Shown: in pieces, positions 23,715-35,395 of the stretch
Layout: every line of letters starts with the position of its first letter
Numbering within the stretch: the stretch's first letter is position 1
Assembly (NCBI GenBank): GCA_034770075.1
Contig: CM068382.1
Coordinates: forward strand, 83,916,643-83,980,642
Reading direction: 5' to 3'
DNA length: 64,000 bases
Origin: Aralia elata
Lineage: Eukaryota > Streptophyta > Magnoliopsida > Apiales > Araliaceae
The notes under the pieces: generated by a model
Database searches by the model: none
The model's input: only the letters and a program-made list of their open reading frames with translations
Told to the model about the DNA's origin: nothing
Translations under genes and position numbers: made by a program

Positions 23715-24700
23715 TACGAGATTTCGATCAACCGGAGACGAGACCCGGTGCCGACGAGACGATTAACCGGAAACGAGACCCGGTGCAGACGAGTCGACCA
23801 ATCGGAGACGAGAACCGATACAGTCGAATCAATCAACCGGAGACGAGACCCGGTGCCGATAAGACGATTAACCAGAGACGAAACCCGGTGCAGACGAAAC
23901 AATCAGCCGGATACGAGACACGGTGATTACGAGACGAGCGACCGGATACGAGACCCGGCGCAGACAAGACGATCAACCGGATACGAGACCCGGTGATTAC
24001 GAGACGAGCGACCGGATACGAGACCCGGCGCAGACGAGACGATCAACCGGATACGAGACCCGGTGATTACGAGACGAGCGACCGGATACGAGACCCGGTG
24101 ATTACGAGACGAGCGACCGGATACGAGACCCGGCGCAGACGAGACAATCAGCCGGATACGAGACCCGGTGATTACGAGACGAGCGACCGGATACGAGACC
24201 CGGCGCAGATAAGACGATCATCCGGATACGAGACCCGGTGATTACGAGACGAGCGACCGGATACGAGACCCGGCGCAGACAAGACGATCAACCGGATACG
24301 AGACCCGGTGATTACGAGAAGAGCGACCGGATACGAGACCCGGCGCAGACAAGACGATCAACCGGATACGAGACCCGGTGATTACGAGACGAGCGACCGG
24401 ATACGAGACCCGGCGCAGATAAGACAATCATCCGGATACGAGACCCGGTGATTACGAGAAGAGCGACCGGATACGAGACCCGGCGCAGACAAGACGATCA
24501 ACCGGATACGAGACCCGGTGATTACGAGACGAGCGACCAGAGACGAGACCCGGTGTAGACAAAACGACCAATCGGAGACGAGAACCGATACAGGCGAGTC
24601 GACCAATCGGAGACGAGAACCGATACAGACGAGACGACCCATCGGAGACCAAACCCCACATCTACGAGACGATCGATCGGATACGAGACCCGACGATTAT
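23715..24700 (+). repeat. 35-bp tandem array in the Tat element 3' region (~28 copies, 70-bp higher order)
   Basis: Units read CCGGATACGAGACCCGG plus an 18-bp variable half, spaced exactly 35 bp apart in the centre (24011, 24046, 24081, 24116). Two unit types, with GTGATTACGAGACGAG or GCGCAGACGAGACGAT halves, mostly alternate to give 70-bp pairs. Edge units have GGAGACGAGACCCGG instead. The unit core contains CCGG...CCGG inverted halves. Open frames on both strands across it come from the regular period and are not genes. Confidence 0.93.
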
Positions 24701-25016
24701 GAGACGATAACGATTCCACGACGACGACGATTACGAGACGGAGCACGAAACCTGCGATAACGATTATCGCAGCGAGTTGTCGGAGACGAAACCTGAAAAC
24801 AACGATGCGATCGACGATTGAGTCCTGTTGAGATCGATACTCACAATGAATTTGCGATTGCCTGATGCATTGACACCTTTACGAATGTTTTGCATGCCTT
24901 ACATCTTGTGCTGCATCATAAGCTATATGTGTTGCATCATGTATGCACTGCCATTCATGCATCGAGTGTCTAATTCTTTATCATGTTCATTTCATTTAAC
25001 ATTTCATAAACATGAT

Positions 25017-25029
25017 AAAGAGGGGCAGC
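25017..25029 (+). other. Polypurine tract of the Tat element
   Basis: AAAGAGGGGCAGC directly precedes the 3' LTR, the expected primer for plus-strand synthesis. Confidence 0.75.
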
Positions 25030-27063
25030 TGTAGACACCTAAATTTTGCACTTCGTATACTAACCCTGGCAGGAGGGCAAAATCGTCAGTTAACCCAGCC
25101 TACGAGAACGAAAGGTGGACATAAGTACAAACACTCGGAGCCACCGCAACGACGTGCGATCAAAGCCGACACGACAACGATCAAAGCGGAATGACGTGGC
25201 ACGTTTCCCAGCGGTTCCCGGACTGCAAAATACAAGCCTCTCAGCAAAAACCAACAGCACGACGCGAAAATCGAGGTGCGGTGCGAAAACCGAGAAGGAT
25301 TAAAATAACTGAAGTGCACGGCGGGCTGAAGTGCGCGATGGGCGCGGAGAAACCAAGGCCAGCCGCAGATCAATCTGCGGCCTGCGGCTGCCCTTGGCCA
25401 GCCTTTATCAGCTCATTTCTTCATTCGGATACAGGGGAGTTGAAGAGCAACGAAAGAAATTGGAAAAGAGGAAGAAAATAGCAACAGGCAGCAGGAGTTA
25501 GGGAGAGAAAAGAGAGAAAATAGTGAGGATTTGTACCCCTTTTGGGAGATTATAGCACATATATTTCCTACTATATTCAATACACAAGTTTATACACATC
25601 GTGGGGATTATTTGCAAGGTGAAAAACCCTTTGTTATAGCATTTTGTTATACCATTTTTGTTAAGCTTTTGTCATTCGGGCTACATTAAATGTAGTTTTT
25701 CTTACATATTATTGTGGAGCCATGGATTAAGGACTATTAGTAGGGGTTCCATCGGAACGAAATTCCTCCTAATGGCCCGATGATATCCATTTGGTGCAAT
25801 TTTTAGCTCGTTACGGTATCGTATTTTGCGTAGTGTATTTAAATTACTATTTTAGGATATTGTAGTGTGTTAGGCAACCCGTTGTTGTTTATTTTTGTTG
25901 TGTCCATTTTGTGGTTGTGTAGCAATTCTGGATGTGAGCCTAGGAACGCGACCCCGTGGTCCAAATCCGATGATTGACATTTTTGGATGTATGTAGTCGG
26001 GTTGATGTATTCGTTATTGTAAATATGTAATTGTCGGGCCTTAAAACGATATCAAATCGAAAATCGGGTTTAAGGCCCCATGATAGTGAAATATGTGATT
26101 GTGGGCGTTTGGGGTTATTTTGATGGCTCGCATGCCCATAAATAGCCTCAACGCATTTTAATGCTTGATTTGATTTATGACACAAAAAATTGATTTCAAA
26201 GCTAAATGATGAAGATTTCCATAAAATCAATCAAATTAGGTTATTAGCACCACGAGGCGTAAAATTGAAAGTGCAAATGAATGTCGATTCCTCTTTAACG
26301 AGAAAGCTAAAGGAAGTCGTTTTCCAAAAACATCACAAGAATGGTTTTATACAAAATAAATGACGTTTTATTAAACCGTTGTGCATAGGGTTAAAGGGAT
26401 CCTAGAAATTGCCCGCCACTTTATTTACGAAGGCAATGTATAGGTCTCGATTCCTGTTTTGACGAAGGTTTAAAAACTCTTGTTTTGCCAAAAACGACAC
26501 CTAATAAAAATTCCACAGCTTTTGACAATTAAAATCAAACATTTCTCATAAAGAATAGAGCTTTCTCGTATAGGTCGAAAGACCTCCTAAAGCACTCTCT
26601 AAATAAAGCACGACTCTTCATAAAAACCCAAATGGTTTCTTCATGCAAACTCACCACAACATTCACATAAGCACACACGCGCGCACACACACATTTTAAG
26701 AATTAAAGGATAGGAAAAGTATCGAGATTGCGGTAACCGTGTTTCACGAAAGTCGGGGGGTGCCTAACACCTTCCCCTCGCTTAAGCAAGCCCCCGAACT
26801 CTATGAATCTCGGTTCGCAGACCAATTAATTCGGAGTCACATATGAGCCAGCGATTTACGAAAACGAAACTCGGATGAGTTGGTACATCCATTTCAAATA
26901 TACCAACTGGCGACTCTGGTCAATTGGCTCATCATTAAAAAACGATCTTTCAAAACCCCGTCGACATTTATGCCGATCTTTTCCAAAAATCATCTAAATT
27001 AAAAAAGGCTAAAATTGGAAAGGGTAATAATCACCACATGAAGCGATCCTCCCGGCGTCGACA
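25030..27063 (+). repeat. 3' LTR of the Tat element
   Basis: 2034 bp, TGTAGACACC to GGCGTCGACA, nearly identical to the 5' LTR with scattered substitutions and a few short indels, for example around 25368-25380. It is followed by the ATAAT target duplication. Confidence 0.95.
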
Positions 27064-27068
27064 ATAAT

Positions 27069-27117
27069 ATTACAATTTTCACGGTTTCCAAGGCTCATCA
27101 TGCAATAATTAAAAGGC

Positions 27118-27180
<63 letters not shown>

Positions 27181-27714
27181 AATAATAATAAATATTTTTA
27201 TTCATGATTAGTACAAATATTTTTAGTAAATTAATAAATATTTAGTACAAATATTTTTAGTATAAAATATTTTTTTATTTGACACAATTATTATAATTGT
27301 ATAGTATATAACAAAAACTATTAATCACAAAATTTATTTTATTCTAAACTTTTATGAGTCGTGTCAATTTTGAAATTTAATATGATGTTTTTTAATCTTA
27401 AAAGTCAAATTATATCTCTAATTTTGAAACGGAAAGAATATTAATTAAAAGATGACTATTTTTGTGATGGATAATGAGGTAAGTACTATGTATTCATACC
27501 GGTGCAGGGAATTTTGGTGTGAGATTCCATTTTGTTCGACTTCCATGCATTTGTTATTAATTATTTGTTGTTCTTATTTCCATTTATCAGCTCATGCTTT
27601 CTAATGTTAGCCCAGATATCACATCATTAAGTGGGAAAGAAAGCAGAAAGAATACGTAATTGGAAATTTGGAAGGCAGCACATTACCACATTCACTTACC
27701 AATACAAAGATAGA
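27069..27714. other. AT-rich flank with (AAT)n microsatellite
   Basis: (AAT)n with GAT interruptions runs from about 27117 to 27190. The remainder is non-coding, with no element ends recognised. Confidence 0.4.
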
Positions 27715-27976
27715 TGCCTGCCGCAGCAACTTGTGCCGGCAGGGGTTAATGTAAATTCTTCACCTGCCGCATCAGCTTGTGCCGGCAGGGGATAAACATG
27801 AGGGCTAAAAATGAGGGTAAAATAGTATTTAACCCTACCGCAACAAGTTATTTTGCTGCCGCAACAGCATGTGTCGACAAGGTATTAATCCAAAATAATC
27901 TCAGCATCCAGTCTCAAAATCAACGGTATAGATTATAATTGCTAAAATAGTGTCCATAACAACCGGTTGCTATGGA
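27715..27976 (+). repeat. Hairpin-array element, copy 2 (CCTGCCG/CGGCAGG stems)
   Basis: Fold-backs CCTGCCGCAGCAACTTG-TGCCGGCAGG at about 27716-27745 and 27771-27790, and weaker ones to 27890, are followed by a 24-bp near-palindrome at 27953-27976 (TCCATA...TATGGA, 11 of 12 pairs) and a TA run. Tail and layout match 3745-4180, although the repeated stems have a different sequence. Confidence 0.55.
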
Positions 27977-28000
27977 TGGAAAACATATATATATATATAG

Positions 28001-28180
28001 AGAAGCTTTCTCCGACGGACTGGTCCGTTAACGGACCGGCTATGGTGGCGACGGTTTTTTAGGCTATGGCGACGGTTCATACCGTCGCCATAGCACTGCA
28101 CAGGCTATGGCGACGGTTCATACCGTCGCTATAGCCAAAATACCCGTCGCCATAGCCGGTCCGTTGGAGAAATTTTCCCT
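28001..28180. mobile_element. Small fold-back element with GGCTATGGCGACGG repeats
   Basis: The left arm AGCTTTCTCCGACGGAC and right arm GTCCGTTGGAGAAATTTTCC are inverted copies. Between them the block CTATGGCGACGGT / ACCGTCGCCATAG folds back repeatedly (28065-28160). TA runs lie on both sides, so the target duplication cannot be fixed. It is non-coding. Confidence 0.6.
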
Positions 28181-28189
28181 ATATATATA

Positions 28190-29481
28190 TATACACGTGT
28201 GTGTGTGTGTGTGTTTGTTTATTTATTTATTGATACAATTACTCTTTATGGTCACACATTTACTTTAGCAACGAGTTTTTCATTTAAATTGGGTAGATTG
28301 GCTACTCACTTCTTTTCTTTTTTTGAAACTACCACACTATAGGGATATCATTAAGAAGTAAGTACACTAAATTTCATATTCAACATTAAAAATCTCATTA
28401 GACATCTAACCAAGTTTTTCAGTTTATTGAACACCCCAATGTCAGCTCTCCATAGAGAACTAATAGGCAGGTAAAGCAAAGAAAGGAACCACTAGTTTTC
28501 AGTATATCCCCAGAAAATTAAGAATAGTACCCGCTACCAGTAGATCAGCAGAAAATTTTACTTGGTAACTTCACTCCTTAGTGATCATACAAATTTTAAT
28601 AATTCACATGACGAGGCTGAAAAGGCTTTGTTTCTTTCATAAAATCTCCAAGCAATAGAAGTAAAAGAAATGCAACATAACAATCTTAAGAGGAATAGTA
28701 ATGACAGTAAAACTATAAGAAAATGTCCTTCAACGGATTATAAAACCTTAACTTCCACATGAATAAGATGAGAAATTTACTAGAAAACTATTACTAATTA
28801 ATTACAATGTTGAATAAGATCAGGTTAAACGTAACAACAGAAATCCAAGTTCAGCTCGACATACAAAGATGTGACCACTCTGCTTGTAGTCCATGCAAAT
28901 TTGTTTATCCGTCCATGAAAACAAATGGTACATTCTTATGTATCTTCATCAAATGTTAATAGTCTCAAGTATTTGCAATCAATCCAGTAACATAAATCCG
29001 TTCCTAAATACTTCCATGTACTCTAATTTTATTAAAAGAAGACCAATATACTACCTAACCCTGTGGTAGCGAAAATGCTGATATAATACTTTCAAATCTT
29101 TAGAACTTGAGCAACAATATTATCCTCAAGTATCCTGTATATACAAATCCAAAACAAATATATTATAAAAATGGTATCAATAAAGAATGCAACTACTAAA
29201 TATTTATAAGTTAAGCATCCCGATAGAGATAAAGGACAAGGGGACAAAAATAATATAATTTCCTTTTAAAAGGTAAAGGTAACATATTTATAGATAGAAG
29301 TAACACTTACAGAAAATATTACAACAAAATAATGAAATCTACTCCTTAATACCAACCTAACAACTACCATAAGGAAGTAAAATACATGATCACGCATGTT
29401 TATGAAAATAAATTAATGAAAAGGCTCACTGAGCACATCAGGACTTTTTTAGGAAGCAAAAGCAAAAAAGAACTCACCCTA
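28190..29481. other. Intergenic region downstream of Elongin C
   Basis: Starts with a (TG)n tract at about 28198-28216. After that it is unremarkable AT-rich sequence without terminal repeats or coding signal. Part may be 3' UTR of the Elongin C gene on the minus strand. Confidence 0.4.
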
Positions 29482-32010
29482 TCAAGTGTGCAGATAATTA
29501 GCAGCCATCATCAGTTCCAAAGTCAGTTCAGGTTCAATGTGGAACTCAGTCTCTTTTCCACTGACAAAAAGAATGCTTCTTGTATGTCAAAATGAAAGAC
29601 TCGAAAATCTAAGTAAAATTAATGGGCTGAGAGGAAAAGAGGAAGAAGAAATATAAATATATATAAACACGCACACACGCCATGACAACATAAAATCAGG
29701 AAGAGAAAAGAATCCAGCAACTTCAAGGAGATGCATACAGACGTTAATCCTTGTTTGAAGCCGTTGAGCTTTAATTCTTTCCAAATTAGTTCCAGATTTA
29801 ACAAAAAAATTCACCAAAACATCTAAAAGCATTGATTCTATTCACAAATGGTGTTATAGTCCTTATGGATTTAGGAAGTATATCATTCTTTCAAAGCATG
29901 TTTCTTCTTTTAAATTTTTAAATGTCGAATGTATTACCTTACTGGTCAATTATAAGGCTAACATTTCATTGGAAAAACCTTTCAAGGAAACCATACCATG
30001 AAGTGTTCGAAACTGCAAAATAATAGATCATTCATATGGATGTTTCATTCGGTGTCAAGGGTATCATCCCTTCCATGCATGCTGTTCACATATTCCACAC
30101 ACACTTCATCAGCCAACTAAAGGTAGAATGACAGCAAATGCATCTAGAATCCCAGTAAGGTGTAACCACCATCAAAAGTCATGGGGAAGAGATGTAATAA
30201 TGTTAGACAATTGAATACTACCACCATAAAAGCCAAAAATAAAATTGGCTACACCACATACAAATAAAAGTAATAGGATTATTAGTTGGCAACGCTAGCC
30301 AAATACCTGCCAGTGTCAGCCTCATATATTAAAACCACAACAAGATTGTCGAAGGTCAATCTGGACATGTTTATTTGGACAGAACAGCTGGACTTAAGAT
30401 ATGGTTAACTAAACTCTTTACTGTTGAAAGTTTTACTTGTTTTTGCACTCTCTCTCCCTCTCCATCCTCTATTCTGTTTTCTGGTCGGACAACCCAGAGT
30501 CCCAGACTTTCACTCCATCTCGTTGAAATTTGTTGCAAAAGAAGATGATTATATTAATGAAGAGCCATCTAGTTGAAAGTTCCAGTCCTTCTTTTACTCT
30601 TTATCCTAATCAAGCCAACCAAACCTCATTTAGCAACTCAAAGGAACTACAGTACACAGGCCTTAGTATGGTGTTCAGATATCAAGTGAGTACAAGCTTG
30701 GGAATGATCTTCACTTTTAGCTTGTACTACAAGCCTCAAAGAACGTCAAACTATCTGAAACTACGAAGCTATTAAATACATCCATGTTGTAATTCAAATC
30801 AATATACACAACACGCATGGTAAATAATATAGCGCTTATAAGATCGATTCATGTGGACGCCTTCTGGTTAATACCTGAATTCACTCGATCTAGGCATTTG
30901 TATCTTTATGTTGCCCATTTGTGTCTTTATGTTGCCGCATTTGTGTCTTTATGTGGCCCATTTGTGTCTTTAGGACCTTCAAATCTTATCATTGTCACAT
31001 TTAACTTTATGTTTGGTGGGGAGCCAAAAAAAAAAAACAACTCCCCCTCTCCCTCTCCCTCTCCAGGCCATAATATAGTACTGGACATATTCATCTTCCC
31101 ATAGTTTTCATTATTTTATGTTCTTATTGTGCAGTAGACCGTTCTTTCTTAATAAATCCACTGATTTCAAGCAGATGATAGGCACTCCAAACAAGATAAT
31201 AAACAGTTGTCATTGCAAGCCTCATCCCATCAGAAACCATGTGGGTAACATACGAATTACCTTTCACATCAATTCTGTAAATTTTTATCATCCAAACTTC
31301 AAAAAAAAAAACGAGTTTCCCTAATCAGAGTCCGTGTAGTATATCCTTTTCACCCTTATAAAATAAAACCAAACGCATATAGTTTCACAGATTGTAGTAT
31401 ACAACAACTGAAACAGAATACCAACAATATCAGTAAAACAAACGATATCGAGATTACATTTCTAATATAATTGTCTAGAATTCCAAATTTACATAATTCA
31501 AATAAAAGGATCAAATAATGAAACACAAAAAATGAACGTTCAATTTATCCATTTTACCCGTAACAAAGCATCAGGCACAGGGTATAAAGAACCGTAATAG
31601 GAAATAAAAAAAATCAATACAATTAAAAACCTGGCGTATTGAAGAGACCAGTAAAAGTACTGGCAGATTTTCTCAAGAATTGTAGTGCTAATCTCCGGGA
31701 AAGTGACTTCTCTATGCTCTGTCTCAGCAAAACTCCCTGAAAACACATCAACTCCAGAAAATTACTCAGATCACCATGACAAAAAGAGGAAAAATTATCA
31801 GAAAAAAATTGAAATCCCCAAATAACAAAAGAAATTATTTAGACTTCAAATCATCAAATTAGAAAACCTAAGTATAAATTGGGCGAAGAGGGAGGCACCT
31901 GGAGAAGTGAGCATGTTACGAATGGTCTGAGAAACCATGGCAGCTTTCTTGTCGATTATGAATTCGAAACCCTCGGCACTGATCAGCTTTACGGTGTCTT
32001 CCTTCCTCAT
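29482..32010 (-). CDS. ELOC: Elongin C (ELOC), SKP1-like BTB/POZ-fold adaptor, three exons
   Basis: Three exons join into about 98 residues: exon 1 at 32010-31899 (MRKEDTVKLISAEG to MLTSP), exon 2 at 31736-31631 (SFAETEH to WSLQYA), exon 3 at 29560-29482 (GKETEFHIEPELTLELMM to NYLHT, then TGA). Introns have GT/AG ends and phases that match; the second is about 2.07 kb. The sequence follows the plant Elongin C family, usually 96-97 residues, over its whole length. An in-frame upstream ATG near 32148 would add an unrelated extension; the start at 32010 is preferred because known plant proteins begin there. Elongin C bridges BC-box proteins to cullin E3 ligases and takes part in Elongin-dependent transcription. 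The reading frame looks intact, so this is probably a live gene. Confidence 0.93.
30895..30974. repeat. 21-22-bp minisatellite in Elongin C intron 2
   Basis: CATTTGTGTCTTTATGTTGCC and close variants repeat about four times with 21-22-bp spacing. A (CTCCCT)n run follows at about 31043-31062. Confidence 0.7.
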
Positions 32011-32213
32011 CTTCTCCCCAATGTTGAATCGCTCTATCGATTCAACAAGAAATGTCTTTTCTCTGTGCAAGTAATTACAGGTTAACAATTTATGCGTAAT
32101 CCAGTGGGCCATGGTGTCAAATATGGGCTCCACCGGAATTTCTTTCATTTTTCGTGTTTTTTTATTTATTTATTTACTTTTTTATTTATTGAAAGATGAT
32201 GTTTTTGGCTTTA

Positions 32214-33869
32214 GGAGGGTGTATTCAATTAGGATTTTTAAGGACTTATAAAGACTTTTAAAAACTTTAAAAGTTTAGTTGTATTCAATCAAGACATTTA
32301 AAGAGTTTATAAAAGTTTACTGGTATTTAATTATAACTTTTGTAATGTCTTTAAAAGTTAATGTCTTTAAAAGTTAGGTAGTATTGAATTGAGACTTTTA
32401 CAAAGTCTATAAAAGTATTTTGGTATTCAAAAAGTCATAGATTTTAAAGATTTCTTTCAAGTGGTAGAGTTTGATAGACTTTAGAAGAAGATGTATAAAT
32501 ATAAACCCATATCCAAAGTCTGACCTCATCTCTAAAGACTTCCAAAAGACTTCCAATTATTTGAGAAAGGGAGAAAGATAAATAGACCTGAAAACCTTTC
32601 ACATACATTAAAGAAGGGAATATTTGTTTCAATATTTATTTAACCCATATCCAAATATTTGTTTCAATATTTATTTATTTTCACGATATAAACATGCCCC
32701 CTTGTTAGTTGTTCCACAAAAATTAGAATTTTATTTATGGGACGGACGAGGGAGTATAATATATTAAAAAATCTTTTTTTTTATATAAATTACTACCTAA
32801 CCTAATATTTTCGATGACAAACTAGATTTTGTACATTTTAATGTATTTAAGTTATTTTTTATAAAATAATTTATTTTTTTCTATTTTAACTATGTGTTAT
32901 GGAATTGACAGAATCAATCAATCAATCAATATTAATTAATATGTACTAAAATATAACAAAGCAAACACCGAGTCATTTTAGTTTATCTAATACCAAAATA
33001 TAATTGGACAAACACCAAATTATTTTATTAGTTTAATCTCGAGTTAATTCAACAATACAAGATTGATGACTAGACAACCCAAAATGTATTTTCTACTTTC
33101 GAGGTTATACATTTTGGTATTCTCAAAAGTCGACTTAACAACTAAAAAAAATTCACAAAATTTCAGTACACATTTGCTATCAAAGATACCAAGTATCCTT
33201 TATCAAAAAAATTAATATATCAATTAATAATTGACATACATCTAACCCTTAGTATTTGTATCAGTTTTAATGATTCATGAACAGTATAACCTAACAGTTT
33301 TAAAGATACCAAGTTTTAATGATTCATGAATGGAGGACCAGTAGCTTCTGACATGTGGAGAGATGTCGAGCATAATAATAACAATGACCGGTAACAAGGG
33401 TAATAGTTTTGAAATTCTTAAAATTTTTGAATTATTATGAATTTATTTTGGTGATTACAACGATGGGTGATTTTGGTACCCACCAAAAGTTCGATTGTAG
33501 TAAAATTTCTATAACTTGGTAGCAATTTACTTACATGTGATCATATAGATTTTCATTGTGATATTATTTTATGAAAAATAGAGTTTGATATTCCTACCGA
33601 AAAACGAACGCATATGTATAAAGTATATATAGTTCATGAAAAAAGAGGGAGATGTTGTACACATGGGCTAATTAACAATTAATATAAACTGCAAGATTTA
33701 TTAGAAGTATACAAAAGTCTATCAAAATCTTAGTAAAAAGTCTATAAAAGTCTGTCATTTATTTCATGAAGTCTTTAAAAATCATTAAAAAGTCATTTAA
33801 ATCCACAAACTCTATAAAAGTTTGTCACTTAAAAAAAGTCTTTAAAAGTCTTAATTGAATACACCCTCC
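32214..33869. mobile_element. PIF/Harbinger-like non-autonomous element, 1.66 kb
   Basis: Ends GGAGGGTGTATTCAATTAGG and, inverted on the right, AATTGAATACACCCTCC, flanked by TTA on both sides (32211-32213 and 33870-33872). A 3-bp TTA target fits PIF/Harbinger. The subterminal parts carry many copies of AAAGTCTATAAAAGT and AAAGACTTTTAA variants. It is AT-rich with no transposase. The left end lies about 0.2 kb upstream of the Elongin C start codon. Confidence 0.75.
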
Positions 33870-33954
33870 TTAATCTTTAAATTTTGTGTGGTCTGCTTTT
33901 TATAAAAAAGAAAGAGTTATCTTATGTGCACACTTTATAAAATATAAATTACTA

Positions 33955-34425
33955 CTATAAATTATTGTTCTTTTTTTTATTTCGATGATGGCTCTTTTAA
34001 TTTTACATCAGGTGATCAAATTTTAAGTTTTTTTTTTCACTTACGTTCAGTTGGACATATAACGTTATAAATTGATGAAGTTATTCACTGACTAAGTCAA
34101 TCAGTACTTATATGTAATTAGAAAAAAAAGAAAAAAAAAGTTATTTTTCAAAGGGTAAAAAAGTCATAAATTTCATAAATGTTTATCCTTTGATGTTTAA
34201 TAAATGTGAAATAAATATTTAAAATAACGTATTTAAATTATTCAAAAGCATTAATTGGCCTAATCAGTGGGTCAAATCATTAAGTTATGACGTGGCATGT
34301 CTAATTAAAGCAAGTGGTAAAATTTAAAGTTTGATCACCTAATTTCAAATATTAAAAGTCGATCACCGAAATGATAAAAAATATTCAAGAGTTCAAAATA
34401 ATAATTTATATTTAAGCCTATACAT
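33955..34425. mobile_element. MITE with long inverted arms (GGTGATCAAA core)
   Basis: TATAAATTATTGTTC...ATTTCGATGATGG...AGGTGATCAAATTTTAAG on the left is mirrored on the right by AAATTTAAAGTTTGATCACC...CGATCACCGAAATGAT...AATAATTTATA. The arms pair for about 60-90 bp with gaps. No coding content. Exact ends are uncertain by some 10-20 bp. Confidence 0.55.
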
Positions 34426-34689
34426 AAATAGCTCTTATACATAAATAACTTTGTACAAATAAAGAAAAACATATATAATAATTGTTTTACAAAAAAATGG
34501 AGGAATTCATAATTATTTAAAACTTGAGTTTGAAACGTAATTGTGAGATTAAGGAGTTATGGTTTTAAAATTCTTATGTTTGTTTTATACTCGTGTTCGG
34601 ATAAGGGGATAGAACGAGAAGTAAAAAGATGTAGTAGATAAACGAAATTAGTTGCTATTTGGTTGCGACTACGATCTAATACTCCCTCC

Positions 34690-35390
34690 ATCCAACTTTA
34701 CTTGTCCTAATGTCCAACTTTCGTTCAGATGAAAAAAGAGAATCACCCTTGCGAATATCCCGAGAAGGATACCAGATCTCTAAAGACGGCGACCCATCTG
34801 AAGCTTCTTAGGCGAAGGTTCAACTGCATTCACTTTTGCCTCAGTCCTAGGTGCTTTGGACAAGTACTTGATTAGTTGATGGGGCTGGAGTGATCCTTGG
34901 TTCACGAATCACCAGATTCCCTAAAGGTCGGGAACTAGGAGGAAGAGGAGCAGTCTCGGCAAGTGATTTCTTCTTCTCCTCCTGACGAGCAGTTGCCTTC
35001 GCCAGAAACGTGACATCCATTTTCAGTCCCACTGAAAAGCAAGAAGAATAAGTCAACCACATAGACGAAAATGAGTATATCAAAACAAACAACAATGTAA
35101 AAGAAACTAACAACATCCATTCACCTCAAGCGATGAGAGCAACGAACATCTACCATCTTCTAAGACCTCTCATTTAGGGCTAATCGGGCAAAGGTATTAT
35201 AAGATGTCAAGGTAGCACCCGAGAAATCAGGTTTCTCTTCGGTATAATTATTGCATAAAGAACCCCACAGAAGCAATTTGTGTAGATCGGGACACCCTAC
35301 ATGTAACCACTTCTTACTCCTGTCTTTGTTATTAGAATTATAAGAAATCCACTTCTGTCTTCCAGCCTTACGGTCGAAAGTATAAAAACA
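34690..35390 (-). pseudogene. Fragment of a retrotransposon gag-like or DUF protein, unrecognised
   Basis: Minus-strand pieces at 35417-35160 (YTFDRKAGRQKWISY, then CPDLHKLLLWGSL) and 35116-34847 (VTFLAKATARQEEKKKS and a Pro/Ser-rich tail) look like consecutive parts of one plant transposon protein with a charged, Pro-rich C-terminal half. I only suspect similarity to 'putative gypsy type transposon' proteins. The frame shifts between pieces. The element at 35396 cut its N-terminal side. A Stowaway-like end (CTCCCTCCATCCAACTTTAC) begins at 34682. Confidence 0.35.
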
Positions 35391-35395
35391 TTTGT

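Larger units (their letters stand above)
15830..27063 (+). mobile_element. Complete Tat/Ogre-type Ty3-gypsy retrotransposon, internally deleted
   Basis: Two long direct repeats (15830-17859 and 25030-27063) begin TGTAGACACC and end GGCGTCGACA. They are flanked by a perfect 5-bp target duplication, ATAAT at 15825-15829 and 27064-27068. By eye the LTRs differ by only a percent or so, hence a recent insertion. Order inside: tRNA-Arg primer site, leader, gag, a remnant of RT joined to integrase, antisense DUF7745-like ORF, 35-bp tandem array, polypurine tract. A 2-kb LTR, tRNA-Arg primer, antisense ORF and tandem repeats near the 3' LTR are known traits of the Tat/Ogre lineage. Protease, most of RT, RNase H and the integrase core are missing, so any movement needs enzymes from an intact relative. 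Confidence 0.95.

Noticed and set aside
23696..24760. Several overlapping open frames on both strands and a CRISPR-like look of regular 35-bp units
   Set aside because: Units are directly adjacent and vary without unique spacers, the host is a plant, and the frames arise because 3 x 35 bp is a whole number of codons.
31846..32148. N-terminally extended Elongin C from the ATG near 32148
   Set aside because: The extra 46 residues have no counterpart in the family; the next ATG at 32010 gives the standard N terminus.
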